Below are positions 19,167 through 28,038 of a DNA stretch of 64,000 nt, one piece after another. The DNA lies in NCBI GenBank assembly GCA_041394325.1, contig JAWKIJ010000001.1, positions 2,418,001-2,482,000 on the forward strand, in the 5' to 3' direction. The notes under the pieces were generated by a model. It was not told where the DNA came from and made no database searches. It saw nothing but the letters and a program-made list of their open reading frames with translations. Positions within the stretch are counted from its first letter, which is position 1, and the number at the start of each line of letters is the position of its first letter. The translations under genes were made by a program, and so were the position numbers. This stretch comes from JAWKIJ01 sp041394325 (GTDB taxonomy: Bacteria; Actinomycetota; Acidimicrobiia; Acidimicrobiales; Microtrichaceae).

Positions 19167-19900
19167 GGTGTCGCCTCACCCGGCTCGAAGCGGTATCCGA
19201 CGCCCCAGACCGTGTCGATCCAGCGGGGGCGGTCCGGGTCGGCTTCGAGCTTCTGGCGGAGGCGCCCCACGTGTACGGTCACGGTGGCCGGATCCTGGTA
19301 CTCGGGCGCGGAGTCCCAGACCAGGTCGAGGAGTTGGCGTCTCGAAAAGACCTGCCGTGGCGATCCCGCCAGTAGGGCCAGGAGGTCGAACTCCTTGGCC
19401 GTGAGGCTCACGCCACGACCGTGTACGTTCACGGTGCGTGCGCGGCGGTCGATGCGAAGTGGGCCGTAGGCGATCACGGACGCATCCGAGTCGTGGTCGT
19501 CGTTGCGCAGAGTCGTCCGTCGCAGCACGGCACGTACCCGTGCGGCCACCTCCCGCGCCGAGAACGGCTTGACCACGTAGTCGTCCGCGCCGAGCTCGAG
19601 TCCGACGATTCGGTCGACCTCCTCGGAGCGGGCGGTGAGCAGGATCACCGGAACCTCACCGCGTTCGCGGAGGCGACGGAGGATGCTCAAACCGTCGGTG
19701 CCGGGAAGCATCACATCGAGCACCACGAGGTCTGCTCGGTGACGATCCAGCCAGTCGAGCGCGGTGTCGCCGTCGGCGACTTCGTGCACCCGGTGGCCGT
19801 CGAGTGCGATGTAGCGCGCGAGCACCTCGCGAACCATCGGCTCGTCGTCGACGACGAGCACCTCTGCCGGCGAGAGGTCGGGGGCGGAGGTCGTGCCCAC
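19163..19900 (-). CDS. OmpR/PhoB-family response regulator
   Basis: A 245-residue regulator. The receiver domain has acidic pocket VVDDEP, phosphoacceptor in LVVLDVMLPG, and the switch residues in LLTAR and VVKPFSAREV; the winged-helix DNA-binding domain has SLTAKEFDLLALLAG, RRQLLDLVW and VTVHVGRLRQKLE. Upstream in-frame codons lack coding character, so I use GTG 19900. It is translated just before, and overlaps, its cognate kinase. Divergent from the molybdoenzyme gene at 20013, a possible target. Confidence 0.9.
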   Translation of the reverse strand: MGTTSAPDLSPAEVLVVDDEPMVREVLARYIALDGHRVHEVADGDTALDWLDRHRADLVVLDVMLPGTDGLSILRRLRERGEVPVILLTARSEEVDRIVGLELGADDYVVKPFSAREVAARVRAVLRRTTLRNDDHDSDASVIAYGPLRIDRRARTVNVHGRGVSLTAKEFDLLALLAGSPRQVFSRRQLLDLVWDSAPEYQDPATVTVHVGRLRQKLEADPDRPRWIDTVWGVGYRFEPGEATP

Positions 19901-20012
19901 GCGTCCAGGGTACGGAGCGCCACGGGTCGCTCCCAGACGTCGGCGGGGAGTTTCGTGATCGTTTCGACTTCCGTCGCATCGGCTTTCGAAGCGGTCCGCA
20001 TGATGTTGCGCC

Positions 20013-21586
20013 GTGGAGCGAGCGTTGTGCGTACCGAGCCGACGTCGGGCCGGGATGGTCGGAGCGGTCGCCGCGGGGGTGGCCGTCGCGTGTGGCGAGT
20101 TCGTCACCGCACTGTTGGACAGCGAGCCCTCACCCGTGTTGGCGGTGGGTGGGCGCTTCGTCGACCGCTTCGCAGCGTCGCTCAAGGACCTGGCGGTCGC
20201 GATCTTCGGAACCAACGACAAGGCGGCGTTGGTCGTCGGCACGGTGGTCCTCGTCCTCGCGCTCGGCGCGGTGACCGGGGTCGCCGCCCGTGGGCATGGC
20301 TGGATCACACCGGTCGTGTTCACCGGCTTCGGTGCATTCGGCCTGTGGGCCCAGTCGCGCGACCCGCAGGTCGAGGTGCCGGCCGCGGCCTCGTGGCATT
20401 CGCATCGGTCGCCGCGGGAGTCGGCTCGTTTGAGGTCCTGCTCCGCTTCGCGATTCCGGGGGCGCTCGAACCGGTTGAGCCGGCCGACCGATTCGAGGAT
20501 CCTCGTGTGAAGCCGATGGCGGTCGAGTCACGGCGGCGCTTCCTGGTCGCCACCGGGACGGCGGGGGCTGGAGCGGTCGGCTTCGCCGCGGTGGGCCGGG
20601 CGTTGGTGAGCGGTGACGTCGTTGCGGCGGTGAAGGCGATTCCGCTCCCGCGGCCGCGACACCGACGGCCGGTCCCCGACGACGTCGGGTTCCGGGTGGA
20701 CGGAGCGGCCCCCTACGTGACGGCGAACACGGACTTCTACCGGATCGACACTGCTCTCAGCGCGCCGAGAGTCGACGCGCAGACCTGGCGTCTCGATATA
20801 GGTGGGCTCGTGGAGCGGCCGTTCTCCATCGACTATCGGGAGTTGCTGTCGCTGCCGAGTGTCGAGGAGGCGGTGACGTTGCAGTGCGTCTCGAACGAGG
20901 TCGGAGGCGACCTGGTGGGCAACGCGGTGTGGCAGGGCGTGCGGTTGCGCGACCTGCTCGAGCGAGCCGGCGTACGACCCGATGCCGAGCAGGTGTTCTC
21001 GCGTTCCGTCGATGGCTGGACGTGCGGATTTCCCTTGGACGTCGTCCGCGGCGACCGCGTCGCGCTGGTCGCATACGCGATGAACGGCACACGGCTCCCC
21101 GTGCTGCACGGGTTCCCTGCACGTCTGGTGGTCGCGGGGTTGTACGGATACGTCTCGGCCACGAAGTGGCTCCACTCGGTCGAGCTGACGACCTGGGACG
21201 ACGTCGACGGCTACTGGATCCCGCGTGGCTGGTCCAAGGAGGGGCCGATCAAGGCGGCGTCACGGATCGACGTCCCTCGCCACGGAGCAGAGCTCTCCCC
21301 TGGTCCGATGTGGTTGGCGGGGGTCGCGTGGCGGCCGGCGATCGGGATTGCCCGCGTGCAGGTTGCGATCGACGACGGTCCGTGGAGCGACTGTGAGCTC
21401 GGGAGGGTTTCGAGCGACGACACATGGGTGCAGTGGCGTCGTCGGTGGTCGGCTACGAGCGGGAGTCACCGGGTCCGGGTTCGAGCGGTGGACCGCCATG
21501 GCGACCCACAGTCGGCCGCCGTGGCGCCTCCTGCACCCGACGGCGCCACGGGACTGCACGAAGTCGAGTTCACGGTCGTCGGCTGA
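20013..21586 (+). CDS. membrane-anchored sulfite-oxidase-like molybdopterin enzyme (one frameshift)
   Basis: About 524 residues when repaired. Residues 1-150 contain three or four membrane helices (AAGVAVACGEFVTALL, AALVVGTVVLVLALGAVTG). A twin-Arg stretch RRRFLVATGTAGAGAVGF leads into the oxidoreductase Mo-binding domain, with the molybdenum-ligating Cys in TLQCVSNEVGGD, GVRLRDLLERAG and GYVSATKWLHSVELTTWDD, and a C-terminal Mo-co dimerisation domain (GIARVQVAIDDGPW). The frame change near 20385 is repairable by one base in a GGCC run. It presumably faces the cell exterior and oxidises a small sulfur or other substrate. The small Met-rich protein gene follows. Confidence 0.85.
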
Positions 21587-21630
21587 GCCGGCGACGACCT
21601 CCAATCTTCAACAACCCACGAGGAGACACC

Positions 21631-21918
21631 ATGTACCGACCACAACAATCCCACCGCACGCGCCTCCTGCTGGCAGGAGTGTTGATGGCCACACCTCTGA
21701 GTGCCCTGGCGTGTAGTGACGGTGGGTCCGAACCGTCGGTGACGGTCAGCCCCACGACCATGGCCGGCAAGGTGACGAGCGACCGGATGGCTGATGACGC
21801 CATGTCGACGACGACCGGCGACCGGATGGGTGATGACGCCATGTCGACGACGACCGGCGACCGGATGGGTGATGACGCCATGTCGACGACGGTGCCGAGC
21901 ACCGGAGCGGGTGGTTAG
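21631..21918 (+). CDS. small exported Asp/Met repeat protein
   Basis: A 95-residue protein with a signal segment (RLLLAGVLMATPLSALAC; the Cys could be a lipobox though the -2 Leu is unusual) and three copies of a 13-residue unit with core DRMGDDAMSTT. It resembles small pentapeptide MXKDX-repeat secreted proteins, whose function is unknown; alternating Met and Asp suggests weak metal binding. ATG 21631 is preceded by GAGGAGA. It follows the molybdoenzyme by 44 bases and its stop overlaps that of the convergent hydratase gene. Confidence 0.65.
   Translation: MYRPQQSHRTRLLLAGVLMATPLSALACSDGGSEPSVTVSPTTMAGKVTSDRMADDAMSTTTGDRMGDDAMSTTTGDRMGDDAMSTTVPSTGAGG
21781..21894 (+). repeat. three 39-bp tandem repeats in coding sequence
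   Basis: Units at 21781-21819, 21820-21858 and 21859-21894 (last one incomplete). The second is nearly identical to the first (one C/G change) and to the third. Because 39 is a multiple of three, copy-number change would keep the frame. Confidence 0.85.
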
Positions 21919-22736
21919 CGGAGCCTCCAGTCGGGGCGCTCGCCGGACGCGAAGCGCTCCTGGCCGGCCCTGAACGCCGCGGCATCCGATCCGATACGCG
22001 TGAACAGGTTGGCGAGGTCGAGTGCCTGTGAACGCGATGTGTCGAACGCGGTCCACAACGCCCGCATCGTTCCCTGCACGACCAGGGGTGGCGAGTCGGC
22101 GATGACACGGGCGACCTCGAGGGCCCGATCCTGGAGTCGATCACGCTCGACCACCTCGCTGGCGAGGCCGATCTCGTACGCACGCTTCGCCGAGATGCGT
22201 TCGTGTACGCCCATCAGCGACATGCGCATCACCTCCGGGAAGGGCATCTTGGACAGCATCTGTATCGGCTCGAACGCCGCGGTCATCCCGTAGGTGACGT
22301 GCGGGTCGAAGAACGTCGCATCGTCGGAACAGATGATGAACTCGGTCTCGCCGAGCATGTAGAAGGCACCCCCGCAGGCCATACCCTGCACCGCGGCGAT
22401 GACCGGCTTCCAGAGGTCGCAGCTCTTCGGGCCGACGTCGCGACCGGGATCGTCGTACATCCATGGCGTGGGGTAGCCGGGCATGTTGCCCTCGGCCATG
22501 GCGGCGTTGTTGTCGTCCGACACCGCCTCGCCGCGGTCGATCCCGGTGCAGAACGAGTGGCCGGCGCCCGACAGGACCACGCAGCGGACCTCGTCGTCGT
22601 ATCGGAACCCGCTCCAGACATCCCGGAGCTCGTCGCGCATGGTCTGGCTGACGGCATTGCGGACCTCGGGCCGATTGAGGGTCACCGAGGCGACGCCGTC
22701 GCGCGTGGACACCAGCAGGGTCTCGTACTCGGACAT
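21915..22736 (-). CDS. enoyl-CoA hydratase/isomerase family protein
   Basis: A 273-residue crotonase-fold protein. It starts with VTLNRPEVRNAVSQTM, has oxyanion-hole strand GAGHSFCTGIDRGE and AAVQGMACGGAFYMLGETEF, and ends with a helical trimerisation part. In the second active-site segment DPHVTYGMTAAFEPIQML, one of the usual catalytic Glu positions is present but not certain, so the exact reaction (hydration, isomerisation or other) is open. TACGCT lies exactly at -12 to -7 of ATG 22736, so the mRNA is probably leaderless. Confidence 0.85.
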   Translation of the reverse strand: MSEYETLLVSTRDGVASVTLNRPEVRNAVSQTMRDELRDVWSGFRYDDEVRCVVLSGAGHSFCTGIDRGEAVSDDNNAAMAEGNMPGYPTPWMYDDPGRDVGPKSCDLWKPVIAAVQGMACGGAFYMLGETEFIICSDDATFFDPHVTYGMTAAFEPIQMLSKMPFPEVMRMSLMGVHERISAKRAYEIGLASEVVERDRLQDRALEVARVIADSPPLVVQGTMRALWTAFDTSRSQALDLANLFTRIGSDAAAFRAGQERFASGERPDWRLR

Positions 22737-22742
22737 CGGGCG

Positions 22743-22748
22743 AGCGTA
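22743..22748 (-). promoter_or_regulatory. -10 of leaderless promoter, hydratase gene
   Basis: TACGCT (minus strand) fits TANNNT and ends seven bases before ATG 22736. Confidence 0.5.
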
Positions 22749-22779
22749 GCGGCAGGTCCGCGATTCCCCGATGGCGTGC

Positions 22780-23628
22780 TCAGCGCGTGCGCGAGAAGCG
22801 TCGGGTGGCGATCGCGGCGAATACGACGGCGATCCCGGCGTACCAGAGGACGCTGAGCACCAGCCAGTAGGCGGTGGTGTGGCCGATACCGACCACACCC
22901 GGTCCCCCTTGCATCAGTGACCGGACGGCATTGATGAGCACCGAGACGGGCTGGTTGGCGGCGAAGGGTTGCATCCAGCCGGGCATGGACGCGACGGGCA
23001 CGTTGGCGCTGGAGATGAACGAGAACGGCATGACGAGCATGCCCATGCCCTGCGCCGCCTGGGCACTGCTCGACCACAACCCCAACACGATGAACACCCA
23101 GCTCGTCGCGTAGCCGGCGAGCATGATCAACGCGAATGCGACCACGATGCCGACGCGCTGCCGTGCGCCCGGAACCCGATGAGCAGACCGATGAGGGTGG
23201 TGGTGAAGACACCCCACGCGATCAGGCCACCGTCGGCGACCGAGCGACCGACCATCACCGCCGACCGGGGTATGGGCAGCGACCGGAAGCGGTCGAACAC
23301 GCCAGCTGCGGAGTCCTCGGCGATACCCGCGGCAGCCCCCATGCCGGTCCACAACATGACCGTCGCCAGGAAGCCGGGCACCATCCAGTCGACGTAGGAG
23401 AGCGCCCCGCGGGTGGAGATCGCGTAACCGAACACATAGCGGAACATGAACAGGAACATCGCGCCCTGGATGGTGCCCATCATCAGGGTCTGGGGGTGCG
23501 GAAGAACTGGAGGAGGTTGCGTCGTGCGGTGGCCGCGACGGTCGTGAGATAGCCGGCCCCACCCGCGTGGGGGGTTGCCGCGGGCCTCGGTGTGCGGCGA
23601 TGGTGGCGTCGGTCGAGAGGGTGGTCAT
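22780..23628 (-). CDS. ABC-2 type permease, DrrB-like (two frameshifts)
   Basis: Membrane subunit of an ABC exporter of the daunorubicin-resistance type, about 282 residues once repaired. Pieces read MTTLSTDATIAAHRG at the start, then GTIQGAMFLFMFRYVFGYAI, VDWMVPGFLATVMLWTGMG, DRFRSLPIPRSAVMVGR, and finally VVAFALIMLAGYATSWVF, QGMGMLVMPFSFISSANVPV and a last helix. The frame changes near 23560 and near 23160. It follows the ATPase gene on the same strand with a 96-bp gap, forming one exporter. Substrate unknown. Confidence 0.8.
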   Translation of the reverse strand: MTTLSTDATIAAHRGPRQPPTRVGPAISRPSRPPHDATSSSSSAPPDPDDGHHPGRDVPVHVPLCVRLRDLHPRGALLRRLDGARLPGDGHVVDRHGGCRGYRRGLRSWRVRPLPVAAHTPVGGDGRSLGRRRWPDRVGCLHHHPHRSAHRVPGARQRVGIVVAFALIMLAGYATSWVFIVLGLWSSSAQAAQGMGMLVMPFSFISSANVPVASMPGWMQPFAANQPVSVLINAVRSLMQGGPGVVGIGHTTAYWLVLSVLWYAGIAVVFAAIATRRFSRTR

Positions 23629-23724
23629 CGGTTGGTCCTTGGGTTCGGAGGAGAGCGGTGGTCGGGGTGTGCTGCGTGGGTGGCGCGCGCGCCGGTGATC
23701 GCGGCGGGTCCGCGGTCTACCGCA

Positions 23725-24702
23725 CTACCTGGAGCCCGGATCGGTGGGGTTCGTCGTGTCGCCCTCGATCGAGGCACCGGTGAGGGTGAGGAACACCTCG
23801 TCGAGCGTCGGCCGTCGGAGTCCGACGTCGTCCACATTCAGGGACCGCTCGTCGAGCAGGCGCACCACCGTGGCGAGGTCGGTGGCACCACCGTCCACGG
23901 GCGCCGATACCCGATGCACGTCCTGGTCGACCCGTGGCTCCTCGGCGCCGACGGAACGGAGCACGTCGCGGACCACGTCGAGATCGGTGGCGGCATGGGG
24001 CCTGATCTCGATCACGTCGCGTCCGGCCTTGCCCTTCAGTTCGTCGGGCGACCCCGCGGCGATCACCCTGCCATGGTCGACGATCACGACGTCACGGGCG
24101 AGCTGGTCGGCCTCCTCGAGGTACTGGGTCGTGAGCAGCACGTCGGTGCCGCCGTCGACGAGATCCCGAATGGCGTCCCACAGGTCCATCCGGCTGCGGG
24201 GGTCGAGTCCGGTCGTCGGTTCGTCGAGTAGCAGCAGGCGTGGTCGGCCGACGAGGCTCGCACCGAGGTCGAGTCGGCGTCTCATGCCGCCGGAGTACTC
24301 ACGAACGAGGCGATCGCCCGCGTCGGTGAGACCGAGTTGGTCGAGGACCTCGGCCGCTCCACGTCTGGCCGCGTCGGCGTCGAGGCCGAACAGGCGGGCG
24401 ACCATGACAAGGTTCTCGGTACCCGTCATGGTGGGCTCCACCGATGCGTACTGGCCGGCGAGGCCGATGACCCGGCGGACCTGCTTGGGCTCGGCGAGGG
24501 CATCGATCCCCGCTACCCGCAGGGAACCCGAGGTCGGGTGCAGCAGCGTTGCGACCGCGTTGACGAACGTCGTCTTCCCCGCACCGTTGGGTCCGAGAAG
24601 TGCGGTGACGTGGCCTGACTCGGCGACGAGGTCGAGGCCGTTCAACGCGTGGACGTCGCCATAGTGCTTGTGGAGGTCGTGCGCCTCGATGATCGGGGAC
24701 AT
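23725..24702 (-). CDS. ABC transporter ATPase, DrrA-like
   Basis: A 325-residue ATP-binding subunit: Walker A GPNGAGKTTF, signature YSGGMRRRLDLGASL, Walker B LLLLDEPTTGLDP, and H-loop region LLTTQYLEEADQLA, with the DrrA-type C-terminal extension ending in LDEVFLTLTGAS. It powers the permease encoded downstream, likely exporting a hydrophobic compound or lipid. ATG 24702 has GAAAGG upstream. The 273 bases between this start and the receiver gene contain no recognisable gene. Confidence 0.9.
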   Translation of the reverse strand: MSPIIEAHDLHKHYGDVHALNGLDLVAESGHVTALLGPNGAGKTTFVNAVATLLHPTSGSLRVAGIDALAEPKQVRRVIGLAGQYASVEPTMTGTENLVMVARLFGLDADAARRGAAEVLDQLGLTDAGDRLVREYSGGMRRRLDLGASLVGRPRLLLLDEPTTGLDPRSRMDLWDAIRDLVDGGTDVLLTTQYLEEADQLARDVVIVDHGRVIAAGSPDELKGKAGRDVIEIRPHAATDLDVVRDVLRSVGAEEPRVDQDVHRVSAPVDGGATDLATVVRLLDERSLNVDDVGLRRPTLDEVFLTLTGASIEGDTTNPTDPGSR

Positions 24703-24975
24703 GGGTGCCTTTCGTCAGCGGGAAGCGGAGGCGCGGCGGGGTCGAATGCCGAGAGTCCATCCGCTCCGGGTCCACCACGACCGGGTACCGCGTCAAGGCC
24801 CGTCGAGGTCGACGTCCCGGGGATTTCTCCCCTTCGGCTGTGCACCGTAGCCGTCGATGGACCCGCGGTGGCGCATCCACGCGCCAGCCTCGACGACGGC
24901 TCGTTCCGGCGGTCGGCGGCGTCGCCTTCGCGGTCGTCGTGGCGTTTCCCGCCCGCGGGCTCCTCGTGCCGGTCG

Positions 24976-25380
24976 TCATGGACGCCGACGTTGCTCCCAC
25001 ACCTCCTGCAGGATCGCCGGGCTGAGGTCCTCCTTGTGCACGTATCGGGCCGCGCCGCAGGTCGCCGCGGTACTCGGCAGGGAGGCGGCGTCATAGGTGG
25101 ACAGCAGCACGACGACGATGTCCGGTGACGCCTCGGTGATGAGACGTGTCGCCTCGATCCCGTCGATGCCCGGCAGGTTGATGTCCATGAGCACCACGGC
25201 CGGCCCGTGCGCCGCGGCCATCTCGACGGCCTCCTCGCCGCTCACGGCCTCGGCGACGACCTCGAAGCCGGGTGCGAGAGCGACCACCGTCCGAGCGACG
25301 GCACGGAAGGGTTGTTGGTCGTCCACGATCAGGACGGGGATGGTCCCCACGTCGGGGAGGGTCGGATCCGTCCGGGACAT
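24976..25380 (-). CDS. stand-alone receiver-domain protein
   Basis: A 134-residue single receiver domain with no output domain. Acidic pair in VLIVDDQQPFR, phosphoacceptor Asp in VVLMDINLPGIDGIEA, Thr/Ser in VLLSTYDAASLP and Lys in YVHKEDLSP. It is closely similar throughout to the receiver at 39741-40142, sharing GAARYVHKEDLSP. It follows the LuxR-type gene by 62 bases on the same strand and may act as a phosphate relay or sink. ATG 25380 is chosen to match the paralogue's length; ATG 25416 is possible. Confidence 0.85.
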   Translation of the reverse strand: MSRTDPTLPDVGTIPVLIVDDQQPFRAVARTVVALAPGFEVVAEAVSGEEAVEMAAAHGPAVVLMDINLPGIDGIEATRLITEASPDIVVVLLSTYDAASLPSTAATCGAARYVHKEDLSPAILQEVWEQRRRP

Positions 25381-25442
25381 CGGCGAATCCCCTCTCCCCC
25401 GGCTCTCCGGTTCCATGACGATGACCCCTTGCCGTGGGGGTG

Positions 25443-26114
25443 CTAGCTCCCCTGCCGACTGGCCAGGTACAGCAGCACCGCTTTGACCCGGCGGTGGACG
25501 TCGGGCGACTCCGCCAGGTCGAGTTTGGAGAAGATCGAGTTGATGTGCTTTTCGACGGCCCGCTCGGACAACACCAACGCGGCGGCGACGCCGGCGTTGT
25601 TGCGTCCTTGCGCGATCTGCTCGAGCACCTCGAGCTCCCGGGTGGTGAGCCGTTGAAGCGGTGAGTTCTCCGAACGACGACGTTGGTCGACCAGGGCCTC
25701 CACGACCTTCGGATCGATCACGGAGCCCCCGGCGGCCACCTGTGTGACTGCGGACACGAGTTGGTCGGGATCCGAGACCCGTTCCTTCAGAAGATAGGCA
25801 CGCCCCTCGGAGCCCTCGGCAAGCAGTTCGAGCGCATAGGTGGGATCGAGGAACTGCGACAGGACGACGACCCCGATTCGCGGATGCGCTCTCCGGAGGG
25901 TGGCTGCGGCCCGGATCCCCTCGTCGGTGCCGGTCGGGGGCATCCGGATGTCGGTCACGACGACGTCCGGTTGGAGCCGGTCGACCGCGTCGAGGAGCCC
26001 CTCGAGGTCGCCTACGAAGGCCACGGGATCGACACCGGGCGCGAACGCGAGGAGCTTCTCGAGGCCTTCGCGCACCAGCAGCGAATCCTCCGCGACCACG
26101 ACCCGGACCGTCAC
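25443..26114 (-). CDS. NarL/LuxR-family response regulator
   Basis: A 223-residue regulator: receiver domain with VVAEDSLLVREGLE, phosphoacceptor in VVVTDIRMPP, VVLSQF and AYLLKERVSD; LuxR helix-turn-helix with LTTRELEVLEQIAQGRNNAGVAAAL and SERAVEKHINSIFSKL. Its receiver resembles that of the receiver-cyclase at 34445 (both have TDIRMPP and the LLK-RVSD ending). TATCCT lies at -12 to -7 of GTG 26114, implying a leaderless mRNA. No kinase is adjacent; the NarL-type kinase at 36675 is a candidate partner. Confidence 0.9.
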   Translation of the reverse strand: MTVRVVVAEDSLLVREGLEKLLAFAPGVDPVAFVGDLEGLLDAVDRLQPDVVVTDIRMPPTGTDEGIRAAATLRRAHPRIGVVVLSQFLDPTYALELLAEGSEGRAYLLKERVSDPDQLVSAVTQVAAGGSVIDPKVVEALVDQRRRSENSPLQRLTTRELEVLEQIAQGRNNAGVAAALVLSERAVEKHINSIFSKLDLAESPDVHRRVKAVLLYLASRQGS

Positions 26115-26228
26115 GCGTGCAGGATATCGGCGAGGAGCATGCCGGGCTTCGGTTCAGCGTTCGTGGAGTAGCAACGAGCGGGCCGGGTGATCGCAGCGAC
26201 GACGCCAGAGCAACCTCGATGGTGGCCG

Positions 26229-27953
26229 CTACGGCTGTTCGGCGGTCATCGCCGTCATGCGCCACGGATCGGCCGGCGGGACGTAGTTCCTCCTCCACTC
26301 GTCGATTTCCTCCTGGCTCCACACCCGGTAGGGCGAGGTGCCGTCGGGGACGTCGATCCCGAGAGGAGCCCCGAGACGTTCCTCCAGCCACGAGGCGAAG
26401 TCGCGGTGATAGGACATGACAGCCCCGCCGGATCCGTGCGGTCGGTCCCACCGCCCGAGGAGCGAGTCGCCGAAGTGGAACTCGGCCTCCTCTCCACCGT
26501 GGCGGTGACGGATGACCGGGTGGATGAACACCGCCAGGTCGGGGCGGGTCGGGTCCGAGGGACCACTGAACGTGAGCGGTGGGCGATCGTGCTTGTGAAA
26601 GCCGAACTCCAAGGTCAACAGGAAGACGTGGTCGTCGCCGAAGGAGCGTTCGCGGAGGTTCTCGATGGGCAACTCTCGGATGATCTCCGCCCGGGAGAGG
26701 TCCTCGGACACGACCACGGCATCCGCCATGAACCCCCACAGGCCGTTGAGAGCCGCGGTGGTGCTGAAACGCTCGTAGAACCAGTTGGCCAACTCGTTCC
26801 AGTCGAGCGGGTCGAGTACCTCGCTCGGAAGCGGGAGGTTCTCGTATCGCTCGTCGAGCAGGTTGACGAGCGACCTGATGTTGTAGCGGTAGCCGTGGAT
26901 CACACCGGACGCCGACTTCGGGTTGCGGGAGCCGCCGAGCATGTTCCCGCCGACGAAGAACAGGTTGGCGATGTTGGCGGACTCCCACGAGGAGGTGAGC
27001 TCGGGATACTTGCCGCGGTGCCAACTCTCCGGCACCAGGTCGGGGGCGAAGATCTCCGTCGGCACCCACCGCCACCCCGTGCAACAGATGATGACGTCGT
27101 ACACCCGGGTCAGATGCAGGGTTCCGGGAGGGTCGCCCTCGGGGTAGTCGTACTCGTGGTCCGTGCGCAACGTGCCGTCGGGAAGCCGGGTGATCCTTCG
27201 CACGCGCGGAGTGAGCACCCCGTTGAGCAGCTTCAGGTGGAACATGTCGATGACGTTCACGTTCGTCGCACGGATGTCCGCACCCTGGTGGGTGTCCCAG
27301 GCCCGGTGCGCGGGCTCCTTCATCAGGATGTTGACGTAGGCGGCGACGCCCAGGATGCGATCGGCCGTCTCGAAGGCGGAGTTCCCCTGACCGATGATGC
27401 CCACCCGCTTGTTGCGGTAGAACTCCAGATCCCTGGGCTGGTCCCGATAGTCGGTCGCGTGCTCGATGCCCTCGATCTCGTCGGGCATGACGGTGGCGAT
27501 CGCACCCGTTCCGAGGAGCAGCACCTCGCACTCGAACTCACCGTTGGAAGTGGCGAGGGTGAAGTTTCCGTGGTCGTTGCGGTCGATCAAGGTGACCTCG
27601 GTGCCGTAGCGGATCCTCACCCCGGTGGCCCGGGCGAAGTCGTTGAGGTACCGCACGACCGTGTCGGCCTCGGGATACATGTCCTCGGTGTAAGGGGGAA
27701 AGCGGATCCCCTCATCGGACAGCAGCGAGTTCCAGTCGTGTCGCATGTTGAACTCGTCGTCTTCGAAGTAGTTGTACTTCTTGTTGAACGAGTTCAATCG
27801 CCGCGTCACGGGATACTGCGAGAAGAACGATCCCGCCGCCTCGGAACGTTCGAGCACCAGGTAGTCACGGCCCCGCTTCTCCAGGAAGTACCCGGTCTGG
27901 AGTCCACCCGGGCCGGCCCCGATGACGATGTACTTGTGGAACTCGACGGTCAT
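26229..27953 (-). CDS. FOXRED2-like FAD-dependent oxidoreductase
   Basis: A 574-residue flavoprotein of the flavin-monooxygenase superfamily. FAD motif YIVIGAGPGGLQTGYFL at residue 8, second dinucleotide motif VGIIGQGNSAFETADRILG near 190, and IICCTGWRWVP. The segments SFFSQYPVTRRLNSFNKKY and EFNMRHDWNSLLSD closely recall, from memory, eukaryotic FOXRED2/ERFAD, more than bacterial monooxygenases. It lacks an ER or export signal and should be cytoplasmic. Substrate unknown. AGGGGG precedes ATG 27953. Confidence 0.8.
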   Translation of the reverse strand: MTVEFHKYIVIGAGPGGLQTGYFLEKRGRDYLVLERSEAAGSFFSQYPVTRRLNSFNKKYNYFEDDEFNMRHDWNSLLSDEGIRFPPYTEDMYPEADTVVRYLNDFARATGVRIRYGTEVTLIDRNDHGNFTLATSNGEFECEVLLLGTGAIATVMPDEIEGIEHATDYRDQPRDLEFYRNKRVGIIGQGNSAFETADRILGVAAYVNILMKEPAHRAWDTHQGADIRATNVNVIDMFHLKLLNGVLTPRVRRITRLPDGTLRTDHEYDYPEGDPPGTLHLTRVYDVIICCTGWRWVPTEIFAPDLVPESWHRGKYPELTSSWESANIANLFFVGGNMLGGSRNPKSASGVIHGYRYNIRSLVNLLDERYENLPLPSEVLDPLDWNELANWFYERFSTTAALNGLWGFMADAVVVSEDLSRAEIIRELPIENLRERSFGDDHVFLLTLEFGFHKHDRPPLTFSGPSDPTRPDLAVFIHPVIRHRHGGEEAEFHFGDSLLGRWDRPHGSGGAVMSYHRDFASWLEERLGAPLGIDVPDGTSPYRVWSQEEIDEWRRNYVPPADPWRMTAMTAEQP

Positions 27954-28038
27954 GGGTGGTCCCCCTCGGCACGGCACGTCTCACCGCCGGATCGGCTCCC
28001 CTCCACGCTACAGGTGGCCCGTCCGGGCACGCCGTCGG

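Noticed and set aside
17098..19179. Long Arg/Pro-rich open frame on the minus strand
   Set aside because: It is a high-GC shadow of the GT2 and kinase genes; only about 100 residues in it belong to the frameshifted kinase.
21781..21894. Possible CRISPR-like repeats
   Set aside because: Units are directly adjacent with no spacers and are a multiple of three inside a coding frame.
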